DNA of 64,000 nucleotides. It comes from Sphaerisporangium krabiense (GTDB lineage: Bacteria > Actinomycetota > Actinomycetes > Streptosporangiales > Streptosporangiaceae). The stretch's first letter is position 1; each line of letters opens with the position of its first letter. The notes below the pieces were generated by a model that searched no databases, was not told the DNA's origin, and saw only the letters and a program-made list of their open reading frames with translations. The stretch covers positions 310,001-374,000 of the forward strand of contig NZ_JACHBR010000001.1 in the NCBI RefSeq assembly GCF_014200435.1, read 5' to 3'. Positions 56,763 to 64,000 of the stretch are shown one piece after another. The position numbers and the translations under genes are program-made.

Positions 56763-57020
56763 TCAGGGCACCGAGACGATCGCGGCCAGTTCGTCCAGCA
56801 GTTCCTCGGCCCCGTCGCCCTCGGCGTGGATCACGATCGCCTCCCCGTGCCGGACGTCGAGCGCCAGGATGGACAGGATGCTCTTGGCGCTGACCGGCTC
56901 GCCGCCCGGCTTGGCGACGGTGACGTCGATGGCGGCCTTGGCGGCGGTCTGCACGAACGTCGCGGCGGGACGGGCGTGCAGCCCCACCTGCGACTCGACG
57001 ATGACCTTGCGCTCGGGCAC
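56763..57020 (-). CDS. ptsH: PTS phosphocarrier HPr
   Basis: 85 residues. Phosphorylated on His15 (GLHARPA) by enzyme I and relays phosphate to EIIA. Ser47 in VSAKSILSIL matches the regulatory serine of low-GC Gram-positives, but whether an HPr kinase exists is not visible here. Precedes ptsI by 19 nt. Confidence 0.97.
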   Translation of the reverse strand: MPERKVIVESQVGLHARPAATFVQTAAKAAIDVTVAKPGGEPVSAKSILSILALDVRHGEAIVIHAEGDGAEELLDELAAIVSVP

Positions 57021-57097
57021 GGCTCCTCCTCAGGCGGGGCGGTCCAGACCACCCGCTCGAAGTTGGGTACAAATAGCGGGTTATACCGGAAATATCG

Positions 57098-57736
57098 CTA
57101 CAGAGGTAACGGCCATTCCACCCCCGAAAGATCGGCCACCACCATGTCGGCCGCGAACAACTCGCTCGCGTGATGGGTCGTCGCGACCCCGACACAGGTC
57201 ATACCCGCCGCCTTGGCCGCCGTGATGCCCGCCAGCGAGTCCTCGAACGCGACGCAGTCCTCCGGGCGCACGCCCACCGCCGCCGCGCCCGCCAGGAAAC
57301 AGGACGGGTCCGGCTTGCCGAGAACGACGTCCTCGGCCGAGACGATGGTCCGGACCACATCCCCCACGCCGACGATCTCCAGGCAGCTCTCGGCCCACCA
57401 CCGCCGCGCCGAGGTGACGAGCACCACCGGCAGGCCGTGGCCGTCGATCCGCCGCACCAGGTCGGCCGCGCCCGGCACCGGCCCGATCTCGGGCAGCCCG
57501 GGGGCGTCCACGTAGGTGGTCAGCTCGGCCAGCAGGTCCTCGACCCGCTTGCCGGGGAACAGCACGGACTTCTCGGCGAGCACGTCCGGGCCCCGGCGTC
57601 CCATGAACTCCCTGAGCAGGGAGTCGTCGTGGTCCACCCCATGATTGACGAGCAGGAGCCTCCAGAGCGCCAGACTCCGCCGTTCACTGTCGATGAGCGT
57701 GCCGTCGAGGTCGAACAGCGCGGCCTTGGCTCTCAC
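57098..57736 (-). CDS. HAD-IA phosphatase/phosphoglucomutase-like, in PTS operon
   Basis: 212 residues from GTG 57736. Full HAD motifs: ALFDLDGTLIDSE, VLVTSARRWW, GKPDPSCFLAG, VAFEDSLAGITAAKAAG. The beta-phosphoglucomutase/sugar-phosphatase subfamily usually acts on hexose phosphates. Encoded between EIIA (102 bp upstream) and HPr (77 bp downstream), it probably dephosphorylates or isomerises an imported sugar phosphate, relieving sugar-phosphate stress. Not part of standard PTS operons. Confidence 0.88.
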   Translation of the reverse strand: MRAKAALFDLDGTLIDSERRSLALWRLLLVNHGVDHDDSLLREFMGRRGPDVLAEKSVLFPGKRVEDLLAELTTYVDAPGLPEIGPVPGAADLVRRIDGHGLPVVLVTSARRWWAESCLEIVGVGDVVRTIVSAEDVVLGKPDPSCFLAGAAAVGVRPEDCVAFEDSLAGITAAKAAGMTCVGVATTHHASELFAADMVVADLSGVEWPLPL

Positions 57737-57837
57737 CCGCCCGTCACCCCTTCCCGGGTCGCGATTCCAGCGGTACGTCCTGTCCATCCAACACGTCATT
57801 GACCCGCGGAACATCCCTGAGCGGACGAAAAGGCATG

Positions 57838-58284
57838 TCAATCCCAGGCGAACAGGCGCTCTCCCGCCCTGACCTGCCCGGTCGTGACGAGCGCGACCGC
57901 GCCCGGCTGCGCGTCCAGGGCGATCACCGGGCACATGGGGGACCGGCCGCCCGCCTCGACCAGGGCGGGGTTCCAGGCGACGATCGGCGTGCCGGCGCGC
58001 ACCCGCCGGCCCTCGGTGGCCAGCACGCGGAATCCCTCGCCCCGCAGCTCCACCGTGTCGATGCCGAGGTGGACCAGCACGCCGCGGCCGTCCCCGCCCA
58101 CGATCACGTAGGCGTGCGCGTGCAGCTTGGCGACCGTGCCGTCGATCGGGGCCACCGCGACGCCCGGCACGCGGGCCGGGTCGATGGCGGTGCCGAGCCC
58201 GACCAGCCCGTGCGAGAACACCGGATCGGGCACGGCGGCCAGCCCCACGACGCGCCCGGCCACCGGGGCGAGAACAGCGGTCAT
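57838..58284 (-). CDS. crr: PTS EIIA, glucose-type (Crr)
   Basis: 148 residues, one all-beta domain. Active His72 in GVLVHLGIDTVEL accepts phosphate from HPr and gives it to EIIB Cys24; the second His of the pocket is in LHAHAYV. Encoded 65 bp after EIIB. Soluble. In E. coli this protein also regulates carbon uptake; no such role can be inferred here. Confidence 0.95.
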   Translation of the reverse strand: MTAVLAPVAGRVVGLAAVPDPVFSHGLVGLGTAIDPARVPGVAVAPIDGTVAKLHAHAYVIVGGDGRGVLVHLGIDTVELRGEGFRVLATEGRRVRAGTPIVAWNPALVEAGGRSPMCPVIALDAQPGAVALVTTGQVRAGERLFAWD

Positions 58285-58349
58285 GGCAGGTTCACCTTCG
58301 GGCGACCCCCGGCGGTGGGCTCGGCGTGGTCAGCGGACCTCGCGCGCGC

Positions 58350-58586
58350 TCACGACAGGAGGTCGCCGATGTCGGAGGCGATGGTGTCGGCGTCGGGCCC
58401 CACCACCACCTGGACCACGTTGCCCGCCGCCATCACTCCGTGGGCGCCCGCCGCGCGCAGGACGACGTGGTCGACCTTGGACGCGTCCCGGACCTCGGTG
58501 CGCAGGCGCGTGATGCACGGCTCGATGTCGATGATGTTCTCGACTCCCCCGAGCCCGGCGATGATCGCACGCGCGTCTGCCGACAT
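58350..58586 (-). CDS. PTS EIIB, glucose/N-acetylglucosamine type
   Basis: 78 residues, free-standing. Active Cys24 in IEPCITRLRTEV; GDP-like end VGPDADTIASDIGDLL. GGAGG lies just upstream of the ATG. It passes phosphate to the sugar bound by EIIC, whose gene is across the divergent control region. Matches the NagF-type EIIB of actinomycetes by arrangement. Confidence 0.95.
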   Translation of the reverse strand: MSADARAIIAGLGGVENIIDIEPCITRLRTEVRDASKVDHVVLRAAGAHGVMAAGNVVQVVVGPDADTIASDIGDLLS

Positions 58587-58626
58587 TTCGGACCTCCTCG
58601 ATACGCCCGGGGCAACGCTAGTGACG

Positions 58627-59661
58627 CTAATCGGTCTGCGTCACCTTGTTGAGCCCACGCGGGGAGTCGGGGTCGATGCCCCGCCGGCGGGCGAGCGACT
58701 CGGTGAGGAGCTGGGCCGGCACGATCAGGCCCATCGGGGCCACCCACTCGGGCAGCGACGGCCCGTTGAGCGCCGCGGTCGAGGCGGTCGCGAGCTCCGC
58801 GCCGCCGCCGATGCCGAAGGCGGACGCGCCCGCGCCGGTCACCCGCCGCGCCAGCGCGACCGTGCCCTGCAGGGTGGGGCCCTCGCCCGAGGCGACGAGC
58901 AGCGCCGGGGTGCGCTCGTCCACGACGGCGATCGGCCCGTGCAGCAGGTCGGCGTAGGACAGGCCCATGGCGTGCAGGTAGCAGGCCTCCTTGAGCTTGA
59001 GCGCGGCCTCCAGCGCGGTGGAGAAGGCCAGGCCGCGGCCGGAGACGACGACCCCCGCCACCTCGGCGAGGCCCTCGACGACGGCGTCGACGTCGCCCGG
59101 GTCGGCGATGAGCCGCTCGACGGCGTCCGGCACCCGCTGCAGGTCGTCGGCGTTCACGTCGGCGTCGAGACCGAGGGCCAGCACGGCGAGCGCGGCGAGC
59201 TGGGTGGTGTAGGTCTTGGTGGCCGGGACGGCCTTCTCCTCGCCGGCGAGCGTGCACAGCGCGAGGTCGGCGGCCTGGGCCAGCGGGGAGTCCTCGCCGC
59301 CGTTGGTGACCGCGACCGTGGAGGCGCCGCAGGCCTTGGCCCAGACGAGGGTCTCGACGATCTCCTCGGTCCTGCCCGACTGGGACAGGGCGACGGCGAG
59401 CACGCCGCTCAGGTCGAGCTTGCGCTTGTAGGTCGTGGCGATGGACGGCGCGGCCAGCGAGGACATGCGCCCGGCGTGGGCCTCGATCAGGTAGCGACCG
59501 TACACGGCGGCGTTGTCGGAGGTGCCCCGCGCGATGAAGAGGAGCTGCCGGGTGTCCCGTGCGAGCGCCCTCACCTCGTCCACCCGGGGGACGAGGGCGT
59601 CGAGGGTGGCCCGCAGGGCGGCCGGCTGCTCGCCGATCTCGCTGCGCATCTTGGTCGTCAT
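58627..59661 (-). CDS. SIS-domain glucosamine-6-phosphate deaminase-like (NagB-II type)
   Basis: 344 residues with two SIS domains (~30-170 and ~185-330): FIARGTSDNAAVYGRYL, ALSQSGRTEEIVETL and ELLHGPIAVVDE-like segments, as in the isomerase half of GlmS but with no glutaminase domain. It would deaminate or isomerise imported glucosamine-6-phosphate to fructose-6-phosphate. First gene of the leftward PTS operon, opposite the DasR-type repressor, so control by the shared palindrome is expected. AgaS-like deaminase is an alternative name. Confidence 0.88.
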   Translation of the reverse strand: MTTKMRSEIGEQPAALRATLDALVPRVDEVRALARDTRQLLFIARGTSDNAAVYGRYLIEAHAGRMSSLAAPSIATTYKRKLDLSGVLAVALSQSGRTEEIVETLVWAKACGASTVAVTNGGEDSPLAQAADLALCTLAGEEKAVPATKTYTTQLAALAVLALGLDADVNADDLQRVPDAVERLIADPGDVDAVVEGLAEVAGVVVSGRGLAFSTALEAALKLKEACYLHAMGLSYADLLHGPIAVVDERTPALLVASGEGPTLQGTVALARRVTGAGASAFGIGGGAELATASTAALNGPSLPEWVAPMGLIVPAQLLTESLARRRGIDPDSPRGLNKVTQTD

Positions 59662-59728
59662 CCGTACCCGTCCTTCAGCTTCGGTAGGGCGAGATCGGGC
59701 CGTTATCGATCCGTCGCCGGTCCGTACG

Positions 59729-59771
59729 TTGACACTGATTTCTGGCGTGTGGTCTAGTCCGGACTAGACCA
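59729..59771. promoter_or_regulatory. dasR promoter with overlapping DasR-type operator
   Basis: On the plus strand TTGACA (59729-59734, perfect -35) and TCTAGT (59753-59758) at 18 bp form a promoter for the GntR gene. The -10 lies inside a 22-bp perfect palindrome, 59750-59771, whose arm is TGGTCTAGTCC. The arms contain TGGTCTAG, the half-site of the actinomycete dre operator bound by DasR. Centre between 59760 and 59761. Such placement would block transcription on binding. The leftward SIS/PTS operon promoter probably overlaps the same site. Confidence 0.85.
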
Positions 59772-59817
59772 GCACGAACTTTAACTTATTTCGACATAGA
59801 GATCGAGAGGGGAATAG

Positions 59818-60558
59818 GTGCCGCAGATCGACCCCGACAGTCCCGTCCCGAAGTACTTCCAGCTGCGCGAGATCCTTCTCGACCTCATCGAGAGCAACGA
59901 GCTTTCCATCGGGGCGGCGATCCCCTCCGAGCGAGAGCTTTGCCAGCGCTTCGGCCTGTCGCGGATGACTGTACGCCAGGCGGTCGACCACCTCGTCTCC
60001 GAGGGTCGCCTTCACCGCGTCGCCGGCAAAGGCACCTTCGTCGCCCGTCCCAAGATCGAGATGGCGCTGCGGCTCACCTCCTTCAGCGACGACATGCGGG
60101 CGCGCGGCATGGAGCCCGGCTCCCGCGACCTCGACCGGCGCGTGGTCCGGGCCAGCGCCCACCTCGCCAGGGAGCTCGGCATCCAGCCCGGCGAGGCCGT
60201 CCACTTCATCGAGCGGCTGCGCACCGCCGACGGCGAACCCCTGTGCATCGAACGGGCTCACATCCCTGTATCTTTCGCACCGGATCTGGCATCGTTCGAC
60301 CTGTCCGGCCGATCCCTCTACGCGCTCCTGGAGACGCGGCACGGGGTCGTGCTGGACGCCGGAGAACTGACCATCGACGGGGGCATCGCCGACCCGGGCG
60401 ACGCCGACCTGCTCAAGATGCCGAGAGGCGGGGCCGTGCTGCTGCTCCAGCGCCGGTCGTTCTCGGGCGGCGTCTGTGTCGAGTTCGGGGTGTCGACCTA
60501 CCGCGCCGACCGGTACCAGCTCCGCACGGTGCTGGAGATCCCGACACGGCGCAGCTGA
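59818..60558 (+). CDS. dasR: DasR-type GntR/HutC repressor of amino-sugar use
   Basis: 246 residues from GTG 59818 (GAGAGGGG upstream). Winged helix-turn-helix at ~10-75 (SERELCQRFGLSRMTVRQAVDHLVSEG) and a HutC/UTRA ligand domain (~95-240) that in DasR binds glucosamine-6-phosphate and releases DNA. The upstream palindrome carries dre-like half-sites, so negative autoregulation is likely. The PTS genes on both sides match DasR control. In Streptomyces DasR also controls antibiotic and siderophore genes; that is known there, unproven here. Confidence 0.94.
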   Translation: MPQIDPDSPVPKYFQLREILLDLIESNELSIGAAIPSERELCQRFGLSRMTVRQAVDHLVSEGRLHRVAGKGTFVARPKIEMALRLTSFSDDMRARGMEPGSRDLDRRVVRASAHLARELGIQPGEAVHFIERLRTADGEPLCIERAHIPVSFAPDLASFDLSGRSLYALLETRHGVVLDAGELTIDGGIADPGDADLLKMPRGGAVLLLQRRSFSGGVCVEFGVSTYRADRYQLRTVLEIPTRRS

Positions 60559-60589
60559 GTCCTCCCTTCCCCGACCTGGAGGAAAGCCG

Positions 60590-61924
60590 ATGAGCTCCGC
60601 CTCGGCCGAAGCGGGCCTCCCCGCGCCCCCGTCCCCGAGAACCGGCTTCATGTCGATCCTGTCGCGCATCGGCCGCTCGCTCATGCTGCCGATCGCGGCC
60701 CTCCCCGCGGCGGCGCTCCTGCGCCGGCTCGGCCAGGACGACCTCCTCGGCCGCACCCACAACGCGGCGCTCGACAAGATCGCCGAGGTGGTCGGCGGCG
60801 CGGGCACCGCGCTCTTCGACAACGTCCCCCTGCTCTTCGCGATCGGCGTGGCCATCGGGTACGCGCGGCGCTCCGACGGCTCGACCGGCCTGGCGGCGCT
60901 GATCGGCTACCTGGTGTTCGACCGGGTCTCCAAGCTCCTGTTCTTCGACGCCTCCGGCTACGCCGTCCACGACCGCGTCGCCCAGACGATCCTGGACGCC
61001 GAGGGCAGGCCCGCCCAGGTGATCAACCTGGCCGCGGGCAACCCCACCGGCGTGCTCGGCGGCATCGTCATCGGCCTGGTCGCCGCCGTGCTCTACCAGC
61101 GCTACCACCGCATCAAGCTGCCCACCTGGCTGGCGTTCTTCGGCGGGCGCCGGTTCGTCCCCATCGTCACGGCCTTCGCCGCGCTGGTGATCGGCGTGGT
61201 GTTCGGCGTCGTGTGGCAGCCCGTCGGCGAGTGGATGACCGCCTTCGGCGGCTGGATCGGCGACCACTCCACCGTGGGCGCCGGCGTCTACGGCGTCGCC
61301 AACCGCCTGCTGATCCCGTTCGGCCTGCACCACTTCCTGAACTCGATGGTGTGGTTCCAGGTGCCCGACTGCGTGGTCGGCGGCCGGCAGTTCGCCGGCG
61401 ATCTCACCTGCTACCTGCAGGGCAACCCCGGCTCCGGCGAGTTCATGGCCGGGTTCTTCCCCGTCATCATGTTCGGCCTGCCCGCCGCCGCCATCGCCAT
61501 CTGGCGCGCCGCGCCGCCGCACCGGCGCCGCGCCGTGGGCGGCATCATGATCTCGGCGGCGCTGGTGGCGTTCGTGACCGGCATCACCGAGCCGATCGAG
61601 TTCGCGTTCATCTTCGTCGCGCCGCTGCTGTTCGTCATCCACGCCCTACTGACCGGGGTCTCGCTGGCGCTGGTGGCCGCCATGGACGGCCACCTGGGCT
61701 TCAGCTTCTCCGCCGGGGTCATCGACGCGGCGCTCAACGCCACCAAGTCCAACACCGACAAGTTCTGGCAGATCATGGTGCTCGGCCTCATCTACGCGGT
61801 CGTGTACTACACGGTGTTCAGCTTCCTGATCAAACGCCTGGACATCCTCACCCCGGGCCGCGAGCCGGAACCCGACCCCGACGCCGGGGAACCTGCCGCG
61901 CCCGCGTCCAGAAACGGCCCCTGA
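60590..61924 (+). CDS. PTS EIIC, N-acetylglucosamine/glucose permease
   Basis: 444 residues from ATG 60590 with GGAGGAA 6 nt upstream. Free-standing membrane subunit of about 10 helices. It begins FMSILSRIGRSLMLPIAALPAAALL, the EIIC signature region, with NRLLIPFGLHHFLNSMVWF and GITEPIEFAFIFVAP. It transports and phosphorylates sugar using EIIB phosphate. NagE2-like by position next to dasR. The long frame starting at 60476 is out of the repressor's frame and its extra part is not real. Confidence 0.94.
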   Translation: MSSASAEAGLPAPPSPRTGFMSILSRIGRSLMLPIAALPAAALLRRLGQDDLLGRTHNAALDKIAEVVGGAGTALFDNVPLLFAIGVAIGYARRSDGSTGLAALIGYLVFDRVSKLLFFDASGYAVHDRVAQTILDAEGRPAQVINLAAGNPTGVLGGIVIGLVAAVLYQRYHRIKLPTWLAFFGGRRFVPIVTAFAALVIGVVFGVVWQPVGEWMTAFGGWIGDHSTVGAGVYGVANRLLIPFGLHHFLNSMVWFQVPDCVVGGRQFAGDLTCYLQGNPGSGEFMAGFFPVIMFGLPAAAIAIWRAAPPHRRRAVGGIMISAALVAFVTGITEPIEFAFIFVAPLLFVIHALLTGVSLALVAAMDGHLGFSFSAGVIDAALNATKSNTDKFWQIMVLGLIYAVVYYTVFSFLIKRLDILTPGREPEPDPDAGEPAAPASRNGP

Positions 61925-62000
61925 CGGCCGGTATCAACCCCGCGTCCCGAGGTCTCCTAAGTGGCGTCCCGACCGCCGACGACAACCGGAGCCTCCCGCG

Positions 62001-62549
62001 ATGCCCCCGTCCTCCCGACCCATGCCTCTCCCCCATCTGGGCGCGGTCCCGCCGGCCGACCCGCCGTACGACGAGGAGCGCCGCACGGTCCCGCGCGGGC
62101 CCGCCGCGCCGGCACACGGCCCCCGGCCGCGCGCCCACGACCCCGCCCATGACCTCGCCCATGTCCGGGCCCGCGCCGCCCCGCGCGAGCGCCGCAGGGA
62201 CGATCCTGGGGCCATGCGGCGGGCCCGCCGCGCGGACGGCGCCCCGCCCGGCGAGCGGGGGTTGCGCGCGCTCGGGCAGGCCCTGGCCGAGGTCCTCGCC
62301 GGACGCCGCCCGCCCGCCGGCGTGGCCGGTCATCTGACCGAGCGCGCCTACGCCGAGCTGGTGCGCGCCGGCCGCATGATCGAGACGCGACGGCCTCCGC
62401 TGGCCGGCGCGCCGCACGTCCACCGGCCGCGGGACGGCGTGGTCGAGGCGTGCCTGCTGGTGCACTGCGGCGAGCGCAGCCGCGTGCTGGCGCTGCGCGT
62501 GGAGCGCCGGGGCACGCAGTGGCTGTGCACGGAGTTCGAGACGGCCTGA
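62001..62549 (+). CDS. Rv3235-like protein
   Basis: 182 residues. N-terminal ~90 residues are Pro/Arg/Ala/His-rich and disordered. The C-terminal ~90 residues (RALGQALAEVLAGRRPPAGVAGHLTERAYAELV, then CLLVHCGERSRVLALRVERRGTQWLCTEFETA) match the family named after mycobacterial Rv3235, often encoded beside secA as here. Function unknown; genomic linkage to secA hints at secretion. Followed by a strong hairpin shared with convergent secA. Confidence 0.85.
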   Translation: MPPSSRPMPLPHLGAVPPADPPYDEERRTVPRGPAAPAHGPRPRAHDPAHDLAHVRARAAPRERRRDDPGAMRRARRADGAPPGERGLRALGQALAEVLAGRRPPAGVAGHLTERAYAELVRAGRMIETRRPPLAGAPHVHRPRDGVVEACLLVHCGERSRVLALRVERRGTQWLCTEFETA

Positions 62550-62557
62550 AACGCCGC

Positions 62558-62588
62558 GGCCCCGCGACCTGCGGAAGGTCGCGGGGCC
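62558..62588. terminator. Bidirectional terminator hairpin before secA
   Basis: GGCCCCGCGACCT (62558-62570), 5-nt loop, AGGTCGCGGGGCC (62576-62588): 13-bp perfect stem between convergent stops at 62549 and 62628. No T-tract. Confidence 0.88.
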
Positions 62589-62627
62589 GGTCGGCGCTCC
62601 TCCCCGGCGCGCGGCCGGGGGACGTGC

Positions 62628-64000
62628 TCAGGCGGAGGCGTTCTTGGGGTCGCCGTGGCAGCGCTTGTACTTCTTGCCCGAGCCGCAGGGGCAGGGGGCG
62701 TTGCGCTCGACGTTTCCGTAGGCGGCGCGCTCGGCGGCCGTGGTGCGCACCCGGGTCTGCTCGACCTCGCCGCTCTCGCCCGGCGCGGTGTAGATCATCT
62801 CCGTGGGGCGCTGCGGGCGGCGCAGGGCCTTGGAGATGATGGCCTCGGCCTCGCTGACGCCGGCGTCCTGCGGCACCTCCTCGACGATCGGGTTGTCCTG
62901 CACCTCGACCTCGAGGTTGAACAGGTACCCGACGGACTCCTCCTTGATGCCCTCCAGCATCGCGGTGAACATGTCGAAGCCCTCGCGCTGGTACTCGATC
63001 AGCGGGTCCCGCTGGGCGTAGGCCCGCAGCGCGATGCCTTCCTGCAGGTAGTCCATCTCGTAGAGGTGCTCGCGCCACTTGCGGTCGAGCACCGACAGGA
63101 TGACCCGGCGCTCCAGCTCACGCATGGTCTCGGAGCCCAGCTCCTGCTCGCGGCGGTCGTAGGCCGCCAGCGCGTCGGCCTTGACCCAGTTGCTCAGCAT
63201 CTGCGGCGTGAGGCTCTCGCGCTCGCCGCCGGCCTCGCGCTCGATGAGCTCGTCGGCGGTGCCGGAGATCGGGTAGAGCTGCTGGAACGCCTTCCACAGC
63301 TTGTCGAGGTTCCACTCCTCGGCGAAGCCCTCGGAGGTCTCGGCCTGGACGTACGCCTCGACGACGTCGGCGACGAAGGTGCGGACCTGCTCGTGCAGGT
63401 CGGCGCCCTCCAGCACGCGGTGGCGCTCGGCGTAGATCACCTTGCGCTGGCGGTTCATGACCTCGTCGTACTTGAGGACGTTCTTGCGGATCTCGAAGTT
63501 CTGCTGCTCGACCTGGTGCTGAGCCGTGGCGATGGCCTTGGTGACGATGCCCGACTCGATCGGGACGTCCTCGGGGATGTTCAGCCGCGTCATGATCATC
63601 TCGACGCGGGCTGCGTTGAACAGCCGCATCAGGTCGTCCTCGAGGGAGAGGTAGAACCGGGACTCGCCGGGGTCGCCCTGACGGCCCGACCGGCCGCGGA
63701 GCTGGTTGTCGATGCGGCGGGACTCGTGGCGCTCGGTGCCGAGGACGTACAGGCCGCCGAGGCCGACGACCTCCTCGTGCTCGGTCTTGACCGCGTCGCG
63801 GGCCTTCTCCAGAGCCTCCGGCCAGGCCTTCTCGTACTCTTCCGGGGTCTCGGACGGCGACAGGCCGCGCTGCTGGAGCTCGAGGTCGGCGCGGAACTCG
63901 GAGTTGCCGCCGAGCATGATGTCGGTGCCTCGACCGGCCATGTTGGTGGCGACCGTGACGGCGTGCTTGCGGCCCGCCTCGGCGATGATCGCCGCCTCAC
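62628..64000 (-). CDS. secA: Preprotein translocase ATPase SecA (3' part)
   Basis: C-terminal ~457 residues of SecA; the 5' part lies beyond the window. Shown are the NBD2 end ([35 protein letters not shown]), the helical scaffold and wing ([15 protein letters not shown]), and the C-terminal zinc knuckle [14 protein letters not shown] that binds SecB or phospholipid. Drives secretion of proteins through SecYEG. Zinc-binding tail present identifies the housekeeping SecA1 type rather than the shorter SecA2. Confidence 0.98.
   Translation of the reverse strand, partial: EAAIIAEAGRKHAVTVATNMAGRGTDIMLGGNSEFRADLELQQRGLSPSETPEEYEKAWPEALEKARDAVKTEHEEVVGLGGLYVLGTERHESRRIDNQLRGRSGRQGDPGESRFYLSLEDDLMRLFNAARVEMIMTRLNIPEDVPIESGIVTKAIATAQHQVEQQNFEIRKNVLKYDEVMNRQRKVIYAERHRVLEGADLHEQVRTFVADVVEAYVQAETSEGFAEEWNLDKLWKAFQQLYPISGTADELIEREAGGERESLTPQMLSNWVKADALAAYDRREQELGSETMRELERRVILSVLDRKWREHLYEMDYLQEGIALRAYAQRDPLIEYQREGFDMFTAMLEGIKEESVGYLFNLEVEVQDNPIVEEVPQDAGVSEAEAIISKALRRPQRPTEMIYTAPGESGEVEQTRVRTTAAERAAYGNVERNAPCPCGSGKKYKRCHGDPKNASA

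Overview
The window is high-GC actinobacterial chromosome. DprE1/DprE2 homologues, FtsE/FtsX-SmpB-ssrA synteny, a large NAD-dependent glutamate dehydrogenase, an Rv3235-like gene beside secA, and a DasR-type regulator with a split N-acetylglucosamine PTS all point to a filamentous actinomycete. My best guess is the Streptosporangiales (Actinomadura/Nonomuraea-like); this is inference from gene content, not a phylogenetic result.

Layout. 1-7.0 kb: decaprenylphosphoryl-ribose epimerase genes (dprE2 cut by the window edge, dprE1), a fused double acyl-CoA dehydrogenase, a Pro-rich membrane protein and an HtrA-like lipoprotein protease. 7.2-24.3 kb: an accessory island. A leftward arm (9189-12491: unknown protein, vWA lipoprotein, four-TM coiled-coil protein, small radical-SAM protein) diverges from a rightward arm (12682-23202) in which five genes overlap by exactly 4 bp: membrane Ser/Thr kinase, coiled-coil protein, ClpB-like AAA+ protein, zinc-ribbon FHA protein and TPR-CHAT protease. 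These are followed at 3-4 bp spacing by a MbcA/ParS-like antitoxin and a RES-domain toxin, then by a macrodomain protein. It looks like a signal-gated conflict or cell-suicide system.

24.5-32.5 kb: an XRE regulator and a hydrolase, then a second accessory cluster, all leftward. It holds two 69-residue Cys-rich peptide precursors with a shared 20-residue leader ending in ASA, a MauE-like membrane redox protein, a TlpA-like thioredoxin, an ABC exporter, an S26 signal peptidase and a SARP/AfsR regulator. This reads as a dedicated make-fold-export-cleave pathway for disulfide-rich peptides.

32.8-45.4 kb: conserved core. tmRNA (ssrA) with promoter and tandem downstream hairpins, a penicillin-binding-protein-like gene that has lost its three active-site motifs, smpB, ftsX, ftsE, a 63-residue zinc-ribbon membrane protein, prfB, a lipoprotein and the glutamate dehydrogenase.

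45.8-54.97 kb: a Tat-exported flavin oxidase, acetoacetyl-CoA synthetase with an in-frame minisatellite, a gene-poor stretch with a strong dyad, three HAD-fold genes with a DUF6912-like gene, and a NagZ-like GH3 lipoprotein. 55.1-61.9 kb: the PTS/amino-sugar locus (EI, HPr, HAD phosphatase, EIIA, EIIB, SIS enzyme) divergent from a DasR-type repressor and EIIC, with a 22-bp perfect palindrome in the shared control region. The window closes with the Rv3235-like gene, a bidirectional terminator and the 3' part of secA.
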